Notes: a model not told the origin generated them from the sequence alone. A DNA stretch of 64,000 nt from Euphorbia lathyris (GCF_963576675.1 NC_088916.1:79749501-79813500); one strand, 5' to 3'. Positions 36,296 to 47,468 are shown, numbered from the stretch's first letter. Made by a program: numbers and translations.

Positions 36296-36999
36296 ATCTC
36301 TTCATCTAACACGGGTTCCTCCTCGACCACACCCATTACAGTATCTCTCCAAGAGAATTTCCCCACTCCTTTAACTTTTTTATTTTCCGCATCCTCGAAA
36401 GCCTTTGAAACCACCTTCAAAGTGGAACTGGACTCAACGTGCATCATAACACCCTCCGCCAGATTACCCCCATCGACCAAGGTCGAATCCGCCATTTTGC
36501 CAGCCCCATGGACAGCAGGCGCATCCCCTAGGGCAGTCGCATCCCCTCTTGCCTGGACTGCCGCTGCACAGCTAGCGGCAAAAATGCCTGCTGCCTGGGC
36601 ATTACTGCCTATCCCCGCCCTTCCTCCATTGAAATCAACATGAGGGGCGCCCCCTCCCAGATCCGGGCCATCTACCACCAGCCTTCCATCATCACGCCCT
36701 GTCCGGCAATCTCCCCCTCCCAGATCAGAATCATCCACCGCCAGCCATCCCTCATCAAGCCCCAACCGGCCCGTGCCCCTGCCCCTGCCCCGATCTCCCT
36801 TCCATTCCGATCCCGCCTCATCCCTACCACCACCACCTTCCACCCCTTCCGGTCCTATAAACCCGCCACGACCCTTGCCATCATGCCGATCCGCCTCCGT
36901 CGCCCAGAAACGGCCGCTCAGACCGTCGATCACCACCCTCTCCTGGGATCGGTCCCTTACCCTATCACGCACCCTCTCACTCTCGCGTTCCTTAGTCAT
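36296..36999 (-). pseudogene. LINE ORF1, N-terminal part
   Basis: About 235 codons starting from the ATG at 36999, rich in Arg/Glu at the start (MTKERESERVRDRVRDR) and Gly/Asp afterwards. It ends FSWRDTVMG..EEPVLDEEI at the copia insertion. FSWRDTVMG is a frequent lead-in to DUF4283 proteins. The frame resumes at 13299. The 5' end of the LINE is only 29 bp upstream of this ATG, so the 5' UTR is very short. The plus-strand open frames here are antisense shadows of a GC-rich coding stretch. Confidence 0.85.
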
Positions 37000-37028
37000 A
37001 GCGTTTTTTTGGACTTTTTTTTAGAGAC

Positions 37029-37043
37029 AATAAAACAATTAAC
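37029..37043. repeat. LINE target-site duplication, right copy
   Basis: AATAAAACAATTAAC, identical to 6169-6183, at the 5' end of the minus-strand LINE. Confidence 0.95.
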
Positions 37044-37326
37044 TAATATTGGAGAGATTAATATTATGAAGGAAAAAATATAAAATAGAAAAAATGGATA
37101 TTTTATTATTAACACATACAGTAAAGGGTAATTTTGGTAATTTAAATTTTATTTAGTCTAATTTAACTATTCATTCAAATATAAAGACTAAAAAGTTAAC
37201 GAAAATAAAAACTGAGAGACTATATAATCATTTCTAAAAACATGGGGACAACCAATGTATTACGTAAAACACAAATAACTTATAATTATTTATCCTTATT
37301 ATTTATTATTATTATTATTATTATTA

Positions 37327-37853
37327 GGGTAATTAATTTATTAGTCCCTATATTTTGACAAAACACACTGTTTAGTCTGTATTTTCAAAAACACACGGTA
37401 AAGTCCCTAACGTTTTTCTTGGTGAACTGTTTAGTCCCTGCCGTTAAACTCTCATGAAGATTATGTTAGTCAATTTGGATTTGCGTTCTTCTTTTCCTTT
37501 ATTTTCCTTTCCTTTAAACTCTAATGCATCTGAAATCAACTTTGAGTGTTCTTCTTCTTGATTTTCTTCTTAATCGTTCAAATTCGTAAGCATTGGGTCT
37601 GTTCTTTTTCTTGTTCTCCATACAAATAGCTTCTTCTTCTAAATTGGATTTCCTCTTCTGAAGTTTGAAGGTAAATAGTAAAGGGTAATTTAGTCATTTC
37701 TGAAGTCATAAACGGTAAAAAATCTAACAAATAGACGGAAGGATTAAACAGTTCACTGAGAAAAAGGTTAGGGACCTTACCATGTGTTTTTGAAAATACA
37801 TGGACTAAACCGTGTGTTTTATCAAAATATAGGAACTAATAAATTAATTACCC
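37327..37853. mobile_element. MITE with long inverted repeats in a (TTA)n tract, copy 1
   Basis: The left arm starts GGGTAATTAATTTATTAGTC and the right arm is its inverse ending at 37853. Both arms contain the subrepeat ACTGTTTAGTCC or its complement. (TTA)n lies on both sides, so the duplication cannot be told from the microsatellite. A second, 3'-truncated copy is at 54678. The interior is CT-rich. Confidence 0.8.
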
Positions 37854-39165
37854 TTATTATTATTATTATTACTATTATTATTATTATTATATAGGTTGAA
37901 AATATGTAAAGCTTACTAATTTGTGTGACCATAATATAACATGTGCATGTAATACAATATAACACGTGCACATGGGCGGAGACAGGGGGGCTCGGGCCAC
38001 TCCGGCCGCCGGAATCACCATGGCCACGAGTAGTTTCGACCCCCATCTCCACAAAATTTAAGATTGTAGTGATTCCGGCCCTCCTGTTTTCAAGAAATTT
38101 AGCTCGTGTACTATATTAATACTCCAAAATTGGCCCAGGTCCCGTTAAGTCCTCTCTAAATCCAAAATTTTAATTTTTTTTGGGCCTGTTAGGCTCTTTC
38201 TAAGTACAAATTTCTAATTTTTTGGTCTGTTAGGCATTTCTTAAATCTAAATTTCTAATTTTTTTTTGTCTATTATGCGCTCTCTAAATCCGAATTTTTT
38301 CTATTAGACACCGATTTAGCAAAAAAATTTTTTTTACACACAACGTGTAAAATCGGTTCCCCCCAACCGAACAATCTTCTATTCACCACTGCACGCACAT
38401 AAGAAGTTCTATTTAACATAAAACTCTAAAGCCCTTAATAATTTTTCTTAATTTACATAGATAATTTAATTGACACGACTAGCTGAAGCCAATATTATTT
38501 TCTTGTCATTTATATTTTATGATATAATCTATCGGTTTTTAAAGTCCATAAACCCAATATAAATAGACCGCGCAATTCATTAAGCATCCTTTTTATAATC
38601 CGGTTTCTAAAAATGTCTACAACCTATAATTAAGAACAAGAATTGCTTCTTCAAAAGGAAATAAGTTTATATCCGTTCTATTTATAATCTCTACATACAC
38701 GTGATAATTTTATCATCGGAATTTATAAACGAGTCGACCCCAACACGCATTCGATAACTAGAATAATCTGTTATTACCTCTAGATGAATATCATCATATA
38801 TAATAATAATGTAGTAGCATATATAAATCACAATATGATAATCTATTTTGATATACTGTAACATCCCTAAAACCCTAACATATGAGTCTTCCCATATTCA
38901 TATATGTTTTCATGATTGAATAAATACATTTTAGATTCATCTCATTGTCATTAGAAGTTTCGTATTCATGACGTGATTACCGTGCGATTAGGAGGCGATT
39001 AGTGTGTCGTTAAGATGTAACGATTGGTTAATTGCGTTAGGACTTAAATGAATGAATGCACATGTCCTTAATTGATTAAATTAGACTTATGGAGGTCTGG
39101 AAATGAAGTTTAGTAGGTAAGCACCTCACAAAGCATGATGGTTAAAAATAAAATATCTAATATTA
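37854..39165. other. Intergenic DNA with transposon debris
   Basis: No gene was recognised. A segment starting GGGCGGAGACAGGGGGGCTC (37975) to about 38390 has the look of a degraded inverted-repeat element. A stretch at about 38869 starting TGTAACATCCCTAAAACCC resembles the 5' end of a gypsy-type LTR but its other end was not found. Confidence 0.4.
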
Positions 39166-39327
39166 TTAAACGGTGATTTTCACGTCACTGACTGGTCTAG
39201 ATTTATTAAATCTAAGCTTTAAGATGGTTTTAATCTCCACCTTAAGATTTCAATGAACTTAAATCTAACGGTGATTGATCAAATTCATTTCATCCGCTAT
39301 TCACGACGTGAAAATCACTGTACTTTA
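39166..39327. mobile_element. Small MITE (about 0.16 kb)
   Basis: Ends are inverted: GTGATTTTCACGTC at 39173-39186 and GACGTGAAAATCAC at 39305-39318. The interior holds a TAAATCTAACGGTGATTGATC block similar to the core of the 54349-54645 element. Confidence 0.7.
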
Positions 39328-39547
39328 AAATACTAATCTATATGTTGAGAGAAGAACACAAGTATTTATGTACTACTACCCTTTAAGGAAGGTTTGTGGT
39401 TGGTTTGGTTCCCCAAACACGTGAAAAATGTGTGGATCTAACTAACAAAGAAACTATTTAATATATATATAACAATCCATAAAATATAGAAGAAAAGAAA
39501 TTTCTTACCGTATCTCCAAGAGATTTATAGTACACTCTCTAAAAATA

Positions 39548-39941
39548 ATATAAATAATTGACTCTTAGTGATTTAAGAGTGACTAAGGGGGTGTTTGATT
39601 GCTCATTTTTATGCTCTTGTCTGCCTTTTCACTTAAAAAATGAGAGTTTTAGGTGTTTGGTTAGCGACTTCCTGTTTGCCTTTTATATCTGAAAAACAGC
39701 ATTAGATGTTTAGTTAGTGACCTCATGTTTGTCTTTTACATCTGAAAAGCAGTATTTTACAAAAACAAAGAATCTATGCTTTGTAGAAAAGCAGCTTTTT
39801 CCAATAGCAAACAGTAGGTAAAACAAACGGGTCCTAAGACATTATCATCTCCAACAATACTCCTCATATTTACTCATTATTTATTATTTTATCTCCAATA
39901 ATATAAATAATTGACTCTAAGTGATTTAAGAGTGACTAAGA
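39548..39941. mobile_element. hAT-like MITE between 42-bp direct repeats
   Basis: The sequence TAATATAAATAATTGACTCT and the next 22 bp (39548-39589) recur at 39900-39941. Between them, about 39590-39840 begins GGGGGTGTTTGATTGC and ends AAAACAAACGGGTCC. These are the imperfect termini of a hAT-like MITE, with internal duplicated segments (CTGAAAAACAGCATTAGATG, CTGAAAAGCAGTATTTTAC). Confidence 0.55.
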
Positions 39942-40110
39942 AATATAACCTATTTTTTTTAACAGAGAGCCAAAACTACCTTTGGTCATGGTGGTTCTAG
40001 CGGCCGGAGGGGTCTGGATCCCCCGGCCTCTCCCTGTATCCGCACCTATCTAACCTATTTAACCAAAATGTTATAATAAGAGCTTGTTTATTATTTACTT
40101 GGTTATTGTT

Positions 40111-41246
40111 AGTTGGGAAAAATATAAATATAAACCACATGGTTTAAATCATTTTCAAATATAAGCTATGTGGTTTAAAAGTTAATAAATAAATACATTA
40201 TTGTTGATTCTGTTAGCAAACATAGTCTAAACTGATTAATGGTGTTAAACAATGGAAGGAAGAAAATTCCACAATACTCACGATCAACAACACAATAATT
40301 ATGATAATACTGAAAGTGGTCCTGATTCACCAAATTGCTGCTCCAAGCCCTGCCCATGGCAGCTTGCTCTCTGCTTTCAGACTCACTGAGTTTTCTGATT
40401 CAGAGTGAGAGTGAGAGTGAAAGAGAGAAAGAAGAGAGATGTGAGAGGATTAGATCTGGGTATGAGCTGGGTTGGGCAGGGCTCAGGCCGGACCTGTCGG
40501 GCTTTTAATAAAACCTGACGAGTCCAAGCCCAGCCCATCCCGCAATAAATTGAGTCGGACTCGGACTCGGACCTAAAATATGAATCCCAAGCCCGCCTAT
40601 CCAAGCTCATCTCTATATTAAAAAAAAAATACAATTAAAATCTCAAATCAACTTTTCTTAATAAAAAAATAGTACACACAACACAATACTTAATATGTTT
40701 GGAAAAATTCTAGTTTATAAAAACATCAAATCCAAAATGAATTACAACATAAAAAATATAATTAATTTATATTTATAAATTATAATATATATATATATCG
40801 GACCGGACCAATGGAAAATTCATATAGCCCAAGCCCGTCCTGTTTTTGGTGGGCTTATACGAGCTTGGGCCGGGCCGGGTCTGACACCAATTTTATGTGT
40901 CCAAACCCGACTAAATGGGTCAGCGCCGGGCCGGGCGGCTCACCAGCCCATGCCCAGGTCTAGAGAGGACCAGAGATGGTTTGTTTGAATTTTGGTTATT
41001 GTTTTGGGATTTATTAGTTATAATTAGATAATAAGAGGTTAATTTATAAAATAGATAAATATAAGGATCAAAATAACTCTTTATCTTTTGACTTTTCGAC
41101 TTTTTTTTTTTAATATCGTTAGTCAATTTAGATTGTTTTTGCTAACGGAATCAACCACAAAATATCTGTTTATCAATTTTTAAACCGCATAGATTATATT
41201 TAAAAATGGTATAAACCACATGATTTATTTTTATATTTTTCCTTGT
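40111..41246. mobile_element. 1.1-kb inverted-repeat element
   Basis: Left arm GGAAAAATATAAATATAAAC then CACATGGTTTAAA; the right arm is its inverse, ending near 41244. It contains a nested element at 40452-40965. A less AT-rich patch at 40300-40400 may be captured sequence. No transposase. Confidence 0.65.
40452..40965. mobile_element. Nested GC-rich-ended MITE
   Basis: The left end AGATCTGGGTATGAGCTGGG and the right end, the complement of AGACCTGGGCATGGGCTGGT, are inverted. Ends are rich in GGGC/GCCC (AAGCCCAGCCC, GGGCCGGGCCGGG). It sits wholly inside the 40111-41246 element and so is younger. Confidence 0.7.
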
Positions 41247-41249
41247 TAA

Positions 41250-42580
41250 TTTGTACTTTGTAATTGTTTTTTCTAAAATAATTATGTATAGATATTTTAT
41301 TCCGATCAGATTTATTGGGTCTAGTTTGGAACTCGGGAATGGTAACTTTGTAACTTTTATTTCCTTATAAGGGCATTTTTGTTAGTGTATTTTTATAATT
41401 TTTTAAAATTATAATTTCTACGTTGAAAATTAATAAATTACATGAAAAAATGAGAATTAGAAAGTGGAAAGTGACCGATTAAGTTTGACTTTAGTAGTTA
41501 CGGGTCTCAAATCGTTTAAACTAGGTTTTAAGTTCGAGTCTTAGTGTTTTGGGTTTTTTTCAAAGTCTATAAACAGAGACCTATGACATAATTTTACGTT
41601 ACAAAATTTAAAGTGTCCAGAGCTTTATGTCCCAAATAATGCTTTTATGTTTACTGAAAAAAAGATTGTCTGAAACATAGAATTCCGAGCATTTTAAATT
41701 TTATAAAGTGTCTGAAACTTTAAGTCTCAAACAAATCATTCTCGGAGTCGAACTCCTGAAAAGTTTACAAGACTACACTAACATTAGAAATACTATCAAA
41801 ATTTGCCGTAAATAATAGGTTTCACTAACACGAAAACGTATCTTTCATCTGAGAGTTCATACTGGACAAAGACATCTGTAATCCTATTACATAATGAAAA
41901 TTGTGTATCTGAACTTTGTCCACGTGTCCGAACTGCTTGCTGGGTCTTCTGGATATCAACTTGTAAAACATAACCACGGTCAAAGAGGGGTGGGAGTACA
42001 ACAAACCCGCTCCGATGCCTAAGTTAGTTGATGATTTAGGAAAAGTTGAAGAGTATTGACTAGTTGTAAGATAATAGTTAACGTACCGTAGCTTGTGACT
42101 ATACATGTCTATATATAAGGTTAGAAGGCCGAAAACCTTTACCAACTAGGAATCTTTATGAGTTGGGGATTTCCTTCTCTCATAAGGAATCTTGTCCTAG
42201 AAGGAATCCTTTGCTACGTAGAACTTTAGTTATTCTCGAATGTTCCTTTATAAGAGGAACCGAAGCTTCTAAGGTTACCCTTAGACATGTTCTGTTGCAC
42301 GTGATGTGCTTGTATAAGGGACAATGCTGATGTCACGTGCATGATGTCATTTTGCATAATATCACATAATACAGTAAACCCTAACATAGAATAGGCTCTG
42401 CTAGCCAACATGTAAGCAATCTATTAAGAGAGCTAAGAAGATATTTACGATCATCCAAAATAAGACCATAAGGAAAAAACGAAAGAGTAGTAAATTTACA
42501 GTCCTAATTTACGGTACTTGTTTTCGTAATCATTATCATTTTTCTTTGTTCAAGCTAGAGTTGAGTGTGGATCTTGGAGA
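41250..42580. other. Intergenic DNA, nothing recognised
   Basis: No convincing coding region, RNA gene or complete repeat. The minus-strand open frames at 41825-42145 and 42226-42411 match nothing I know. Confidence 0.5.
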
Positions 42581-42582
42581 TT

Positions 42583-42860
42583 CTTGAATCGGATCAAATA
42601 TCCGAATAGAAAGATCAAGAATTGAATTGAATCGTTGAATTTTTCTTTTGGACCGAACCAAATTGTACTATTGACTTAATTATGTACAATTCTGAAGATT
42701 TTTAAATTTATAACATTACTGAATAAATATGTTGGAGGTTTTAGAACTGGACTGAATATCCAAAAAGAAAATCCAAAACTGGATTGAACCGTTAATTTTT
42801 TCTTTAAACCGAACCGAATTATAATCTTGATTTTATTAGATACAATTATGAAGATTTTCA
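42583..42860. repeat. Diverged direct repeat, 2 x about 120 bp
   Basis: Units at 42583-42703 and 42741-42860 share the order AATATCC..AGAAA, GGATTGAA/GAATTGAA, CGTT, TTTTTCTTT, CCGAACC and TACAATT(C/A)TGAAGATTTT. Confidence 0.65.
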
Positions 42861-42879
42861 TATCACACAATTGTACCTA

Positions 42880-43065
42880 ACTAGAGGTGGCAGAAGTACA
42901 CACGACCCGATTACACGACACGAAATCGACATGTCATTTTAGTGTTTGGATTTAGCTTAGTAGGTAATGTGTTATTTTTGGGTTAACACGAAACTGACAC
43001 GTAAATTTTTGAATAGACTAGGGTTGATGTGCTAACCCGAAAATGACACGAGTAGATAGGCCAGA
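42880..43065. mobile_element. Transposon remnant near the PPR promoter
   Basis: It carries repeated CACGA(C/A)..GACACG motifs (ACACGACCCGATTACACGAC, AACACGAAACTGACACG, CCCGAAAATGACACGAG). A related stretch is at 47915-48055. Class not determined. Confidence 0.4.
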
Positions 43066-43234
43066 GTGGAGAGAGAGAATTTGTGTCAAATCATGGACGC
43101 CTTTTCCACTTGATGGGAAGTTTCCCGCCGTATTTGTAACGGTTTATAGCTTGCTCAGTTGCTCTATTTTCCTGCCAAAATTTCAGTTCACCTCTACATG
43201 AGATCATCCTGTCTCGGAGGATCCCCAATCTCGC

Positions 43235-45718
43235 ATGCAACGATGGATAAAATGTGTTTCCTCGCATCTCTCTCACCCTCTTCCCCGTTTCTTCTCAAAC
43301 CAACAAAACCCCCCTTCTTCTCAAGAGCTCAATTTTTCTCCACTCTTTCAGAAATTCCACCAATCAATGAAAGATTGTGCCTCAGTATCCATAGCTCGAA
43401 AGCTTCACGCTCAACTGATTTCAAAAGGTTTGAACTCTTCCATTTTTCTTCAGAACAATCTTTTAGGTATGTATTTCAAGTGTGGCTTAATAGACGATGC
43501 TTGCTGTGTTTTTGCTCAAATTGGGGATCGCAATGTGTTTACTTATAATACGATGATTACTGGGTTGGGTAATGCAGGGAAAATTGGGGATGCGAAGAAG
43601 GTGTTTGATGAAATGCCTGAGAGAGACTCTGTTTCTTGGAATTCTATGATGTCTGCTTATTTCCGAAATGGGGATCCTGAGGAGACTGTTGTGAATTTTG
43701 TTTATTTGATTCGATATAGTGCATTTCTCGCTAACATGCTTTCATTTTCTTGCGCGATGAAGGCTTGTGGTGCTTTAGGTTATAGCAATTTAGCTTTCCA
43801 ATTACATGGTCTTGCAGAGAAATTTGGGTTTTCAAGTGATTTAACAATTGGGGATTCGGTTATTGATATGTATATTAAGTGTGGGGCTGTGAATTATGCG
43901 GAGAAAGTGTTTTTGAGGATTCCGAATCCGAGTTTGTTTTGCATTAATAGTATGGTTTATGGTTATTCTAGAGCTTATGGAGTAGGGAAGGCTCTAGATT
44001 TGTTCAACCGAATGCCAGAACGAGACTGTGTGTCTTGGAACATGATGGTTTCGATCTTGTCTCAACGGGGAATTGGTGTTCCAACTCTTTGTATTTTTGT
44101 TGAGATGTGGACTCAAGGTTTTAGACCCAATTCCATGACATATGCTAGTGTTCTTAGTATATGCACAAGTTTTGGTTATCTAGAATGGGGCACTCACTTG
44201 CATGCTCGGGTTGTTCGAATGGAACCTGTTCTTGATGTTTATTTGGGTAATGGTTTGATCAATATGTATGCCAAAAGTGGATGTTTAGAGCTTGCTAAGC
44301 GAGTATTTGACAGTTTGACAAACCGTAATGCAGTTTCGTTGACTTGTTTGATAGATGGAATTGCAAATTGCGGCTTTGACGAAGAGGCATTACTGCTATT
44401 TAACCAAATGAGAGAGGTTCCTGTTGTCTTCGACGAGTTTACTCTTGTGGTAATTTTGAAGATTTGTTCACATTCAAACTATATATCCATTGGCAGGCAA
44501 CTTCAGGCTTTTACAATCAAGACTGCAACGGATTCCTTCGTTCCGGTAGGGAATGCTCTCGTTACAATGTATTCTAAGTGTGGTGATATTCAGAGTGCGA
44601 GTTTAGCGTTTCATTTTATGCCAGTCAGAAATATAATTTCCTGGACATCTATCATTACTGCATTCTCTCAAGTAGGTGATGTTGAAAAAGCCGAGGCCTT
44701 TTTCGAAAAAATGCCAGAGCGGAATGTCATAACTTGGAACTCTATGATAGGTATGTATACCCAACATGGACTTTGGGAATACGGTTTCAAACTGTATGTT
44801 CAGATGCAAAGGGAATGCGTTATGCCAGATGAAATTACTTTTGCAACTTCGATCAGTGGTTGTGCTGATCTAGCGATGTTAAAACTCGGAATTCAAATTG
44901 TAGCTCAAGCTGAAAAATTAGGGTGTGGTTCTGATGTGTCAGTTGCGAATAGTGTCGTTACCATGTATTCCAGATGCGGACAAATTGAAGAAGCAGCAAA
45001 AGTTTTTGATACCATATCTGTGAAGGATTTGGTATCCTGGAATTCAATGATGGCCGGATATGCTCAGAATGGCCAAGGTAGGAAAGTGCTCGAGATTTTC
45101 GGAAATATGTTAAGGCTGAAATGTATACCGGATCATATTAGCTATGTATCTTTGCTATCGGGGTGTAGCTATTCCGGGCTTGTAACAGAAGGGAAACATT
45201 ACTTTAAGTCAATGTCTGAAGATTATAGCATTTCTCCAACAGATGAACATTATAGCTGCATGGTAGACCTACTCGGCCGGGCGGGGCTTCTAGACGAAGC
45301 TAAGAACTTGATTGATGAAATGCCTTTTAAGCCGAATGCCGATGTTTGGAGGGCTTTCCTTGGGTCCTGCAAGACCCATGGCAATGCAGAATTAGCAGAA
45401 TTTGCTTTGAGGAACTTGCTTGAACTGGACGTACATGACAACAGAAGTTTAATACTTCTAGCACATATATATTCGGAAAGTGGCAAGGCCGAAGGTGTTG
45501 CAGATGTGCGGAAACTGATGAAAAAGAGAGGGATCCACAAGAATCCTGGTTGTAGCTGGATTGAAGTTGATAACAGGGTACATGTTTTCACTGTAGATGA
45601 GACTAGTCATCCACAGATCAAAGATATTTACAGCATGTTGGATGCCATTCTATATACATTAGCGTCTGAGTGTTCTGACTCAAAATTGCTGCGGGTAGTA
45701 GCTGAATATAATAGCTGA
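43235..45718 (+). CDS. PPR protein, PLS class with E/E+ domains
   Basis: A single-exon gene of 827 residues. The N-terminus (MQRWIKCVSSHLSHPLPRFF) is Arg/Ser-rich without acidic residues and looks like a mitochondrial presequence. Residues about 50-690 are PPR repeats of mixed P, L and S lengths, with many NVFTYNTMI, DSVSWNSMM and GNALVTMYSKCG blocks. The E domain starts near residue 700 (ADVWRAFLGSCKTHGN), followed by E+ features (NPGCSWIEVDNRVHVF..SHPQIKDIY). There is no DYW domain. E+ PPR proteins of this type guide C-to-U RNA editing in organelles and need a partner with a DYW deaminase domain. The start is the first ATG of the frame. The ortholog and editing site cannot be named from the sequence alone. 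Confidence 0.93.
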   Translation: MQRWIKCVSSHLSHPLPRFFSNQQNPPSSQELNFSPLFQKFHQSMKDCASVSIARKLHAQLISKGLNSSIFLQNNLLGMYFKCGLIDDACCVFAQIGDRNVFTYNTMITGLGNAGKIGDAKKVFDEMPERDSVSWNSMMSAYFRNGDPEETVVNFVYLIRYSAFLANMLSFSCAMKACGALGYSNLAFQLHGLAEKFGFSSDLTIGDSVIDMYIKCGAVNYAEKVFLRIPNPSLFCINSMVYGYSRAYGVGKALDLFNRMPERDCVSWNMMVSILSQRGIGVPTLCIFVEMWTQGFRPNSMTYASVLSICTSFGYLEWGTHLHARVVRMEPVLDVYLGNGLINMYAKSGCLELAKRVFDSLTNRNAVSLTCLIDGIANCGFDEEALLLFNQMREVPVVFDEFTLVVILKICSHSNYISIGRQLQAFTIKTATDSFVPVGNALVTMYSKCGDIQSASLAFHFMPVRNIISWTSIITAFSQVGDVEKAEAFFEKMPERNVITWNSMIGMYTQHGLWEYGFKLYVQMQRECVMPDEITFATSISGCADLAMLKLGIQIVAQAEKLGCGSDVSVANSVVTMYSRCGQIEEAAKVFDTISVKDLVSWNSMMAGYAQNGQGRKVLEIFGNMLRLKCIPDHISYVSLLSGCSYSGLVTEGKHYFKSMSEDYSISPTDEHYSCMVDLLGRAGLLDEAKNLIDEMPFKPNADVWRAFLGSCKTHGNAELAEFALRNLLELDVHDNRSLILLAHIYSESGKAEGVADVRKLMKKRGIHKNPGCSWIEVDNRVHVFTVDETSHPQIKDIYSMLDAILYTLASECSDSKLLRVVAEYNS

Positions 45719-45984
45719 AGATGGAGTCCAGGAAGCTTTAAAGTAAAGTCCACATTAAATGCAGAGAAGGAAAAAGCTGAAACTTAGGAGAGGAGACATA
45801 AATTACAAGATGCTACGGCCATGAGGTAAAATTTCGAAAAGAAACTAGGAGTTTGTTGCCTGTATTCTGTATCTTTTTCCGAATGAACAGGTGCCTAGCT
45901 TCTGGGTGACGGGTTATTGACATATTTGTGGTAAAAGTTCAAACTATTTCTCATTTTATTATGTTTTTTTTTTACAAATATTTC
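45719..45984 (+). other. PPR 3' flank
   Basis: Probable 3' untranslated region; no coding potential. The next element begins at 45985. Confidence 0.5.
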
Positions 45985-46898
45985 TGGAGTTGTGGCATTT
46001 TTTGTCCAAAACGCCTGTCAAACAGGCGGAGGGATGCATCAGTCGATTATATCAGTGGATGACACAAATTCAATTCTCATCCGCTTATTACATGGATGAG
46101 AACTGAATTATATAATATATATTTTATAATTATAAGTTCATTGTCCAATATAATCATTTACTACTGCTCACCAGGCTTCGTCCCAACTTCTCAGGTGTTG
46201 GGCAGGGTGATTGATAGACTTCGTGAACGATTTGTTCCGAATGATCCTATCACTCCTCCGGATGCAGCTTTCCCATACCTCGAGAGACTTCTTAGAATGG
46301 TCTCTGTACCAAGGTGGATGAGGCAGTATCTGAAGTACCCGCACTGGTATTGTGCTGTCGCACTTGACCCTGCGGTTAGCTTGTTGTCGTATCTAATGTT
46401 TGTGTTATAGAATAAGTCAATGTAATAAATGTAAGCATGGCTAAGTCAACTAAAGCATGCCTCAGTCAACTAAAGCATTGTTATAGACTACTGTGGGCCT
46501 ACAATGTCTCCTTGATTGAAGGAGAACCTTGTATATATATGTGTATTGTTCTTAAGTAAAATATATTCATGTAGGCTCTTAATCTACATGGTATCCCATG
46601 TATTCTAGTGTATTACATGGTCTGTTACAGTTTGATTTGCTTTCATGAAGTATATTGTCATTTATTTATATAGAGTATGTCAGCAGTGACATGTGTTTAG
46701 ATGAAGTAGTACGATGAATTATACAGTTTGACACCCGAGCCAAACGGTATAATACATCGGACTGCTGCTTCATCTAAACACAGTCCAGTGAATAAAGAAT
46801 ATAAAAAGGCGGATGAGAATTGGATGTGCCATCTGAAGATTTCAATCCTCCGCCTGTTTGATAGGCGTGTTAGACAAAAAAAAAATGCCACAACTCCA
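45985..46898. mobile_element. Mutator-like element with about 100-bp inverted ends
   Basis: Left end TGGAGTTGTGGCATTTTTTG and right end its inverse (TGCCACAACTCCA to 46898); homology continues inward through CGCCTGTCAAACAGGCGGAGG and ATTCTCATCCGC. Flanks CAAATATTT (45975-45983) and CAAATCTAT (46899-46907) agree at 7 of 9 bases, weak support for a 9-bp duplication. A short coding-like stretch is inside. Confidence 0.7.
46171..46410 (+). other. Unidentified coding-like fragment in the Mutator-like element
   Basis: The frame reads GFVPTSQVLGRVIDRLRERF, then PDAAFPYLERLLRMVSVPRW and YPHWYCAVALDP, with ordinary globular-protein composition. There is no convincing start, and it closes with TAG at 46408-46410. 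I do not recognise the family. Either captured host sequence or decayed transposon protein. Confidence 0.35.
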
Positions 46899-46903
46899 CA
46901 AAT

Positions 46904-47468
46904 CTATGAAGCACGGACTCTTCCCCGGGGTCGTCGTGGCCGAGTCGGACTCGCCGGACTCGGGGACTCGGCGGGACACGGCGGGGACACGGCCGGAAAA
47001 TGGGACACGGCGGGACACGGGGGGACACGGCGGGACACGACTGGGGACACGGCTGGGCTAAAAAAAAGTTAAAAATTAGGGTTTTTTATAAATTTTTTTA
47101 TAAAATTTAAGGATCAATTATGCAATTTGTCAAAAATCCTAAATTATAATCTCTCACGAATTAGAATTAGGTCTTCTCTCCTTCCTGCGCAAATCACGAT
47201 TTCAACCCCTGTGCTGCTTACATCGCAGTTCTCCTAACATCACGATTTCGTTTTTGTTTGGGAATAATCAGAAACAATTTCTTCTCTCCTGGGTTCTTCT
47301 CCTAACATCACGATTCTGATTTGTGATTTAGCACGTTTTTTATATATTTTTATATCTAATATATATATAATTAATTATATAAAATTTGCCGTGTCCCCGC
47401 CGCACCCGTGTCTCATATTTTCTAAAAATGCTGTTTGCCGTGTCCGCACCCGTGTCCGTGCTTCATAG
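46904..47468. mobile_element. Inverted-repeat element with GC-rich GGGACACGGC array
   Basis: Ends CTATGAAGCACGGAC (46904) and GTCCGTGCTTCATAG (to 47468) are perfect inverses over 15 bp. Near the left end is an irregular array of GGGACACGG(C) units (about 46970-47055) in an otherwise AT-rich interior. The right end carries the complementary CCGTGTCC units, so the arrays extend the inverted repeats. It starts 5 bp after the previous element. Confidence 0.8.

Larger units (their letters stand above)
6184..37028 (-). mobile_element. Full-length L1-type plant LINE, split by nested insertions
   Basis: A non-LTR retrotransposon on the minus strand. It has ORF1 (DUF4283 domain plus CCHC knuckle) and ORF2 (endonuclease, reverse transcriptase, zf-RVT, RNase H), and ends in a poly(A) run of 14. 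Perfect 15-bp target duplications at both ends show it is one insertion. Removing the copia stack (13305-36295) and the solo LTR (7921-9618), each with one duplication copy, leaves about 6.15 kb, a normal length for plant L1 elements. Reading frames continue exactly across both insertion points. It is inactive: at least four in-frame stops, one frameshift in the RNase H region and an internal inversion. Confidence 0.93.

Noticed and set aside
36272..37083. Overlapping plus-strand proline-rich ORFs
   Set aside because: Antisense shadows of the GC-rich LINE ORF1 coding strand, without motifs.
46728..47072. Plus-strand ORFs ending in Gly/Arg/Thr repeats
   Set aside because: Produced by the GGGACACGG array spanning two adjacent transposons.
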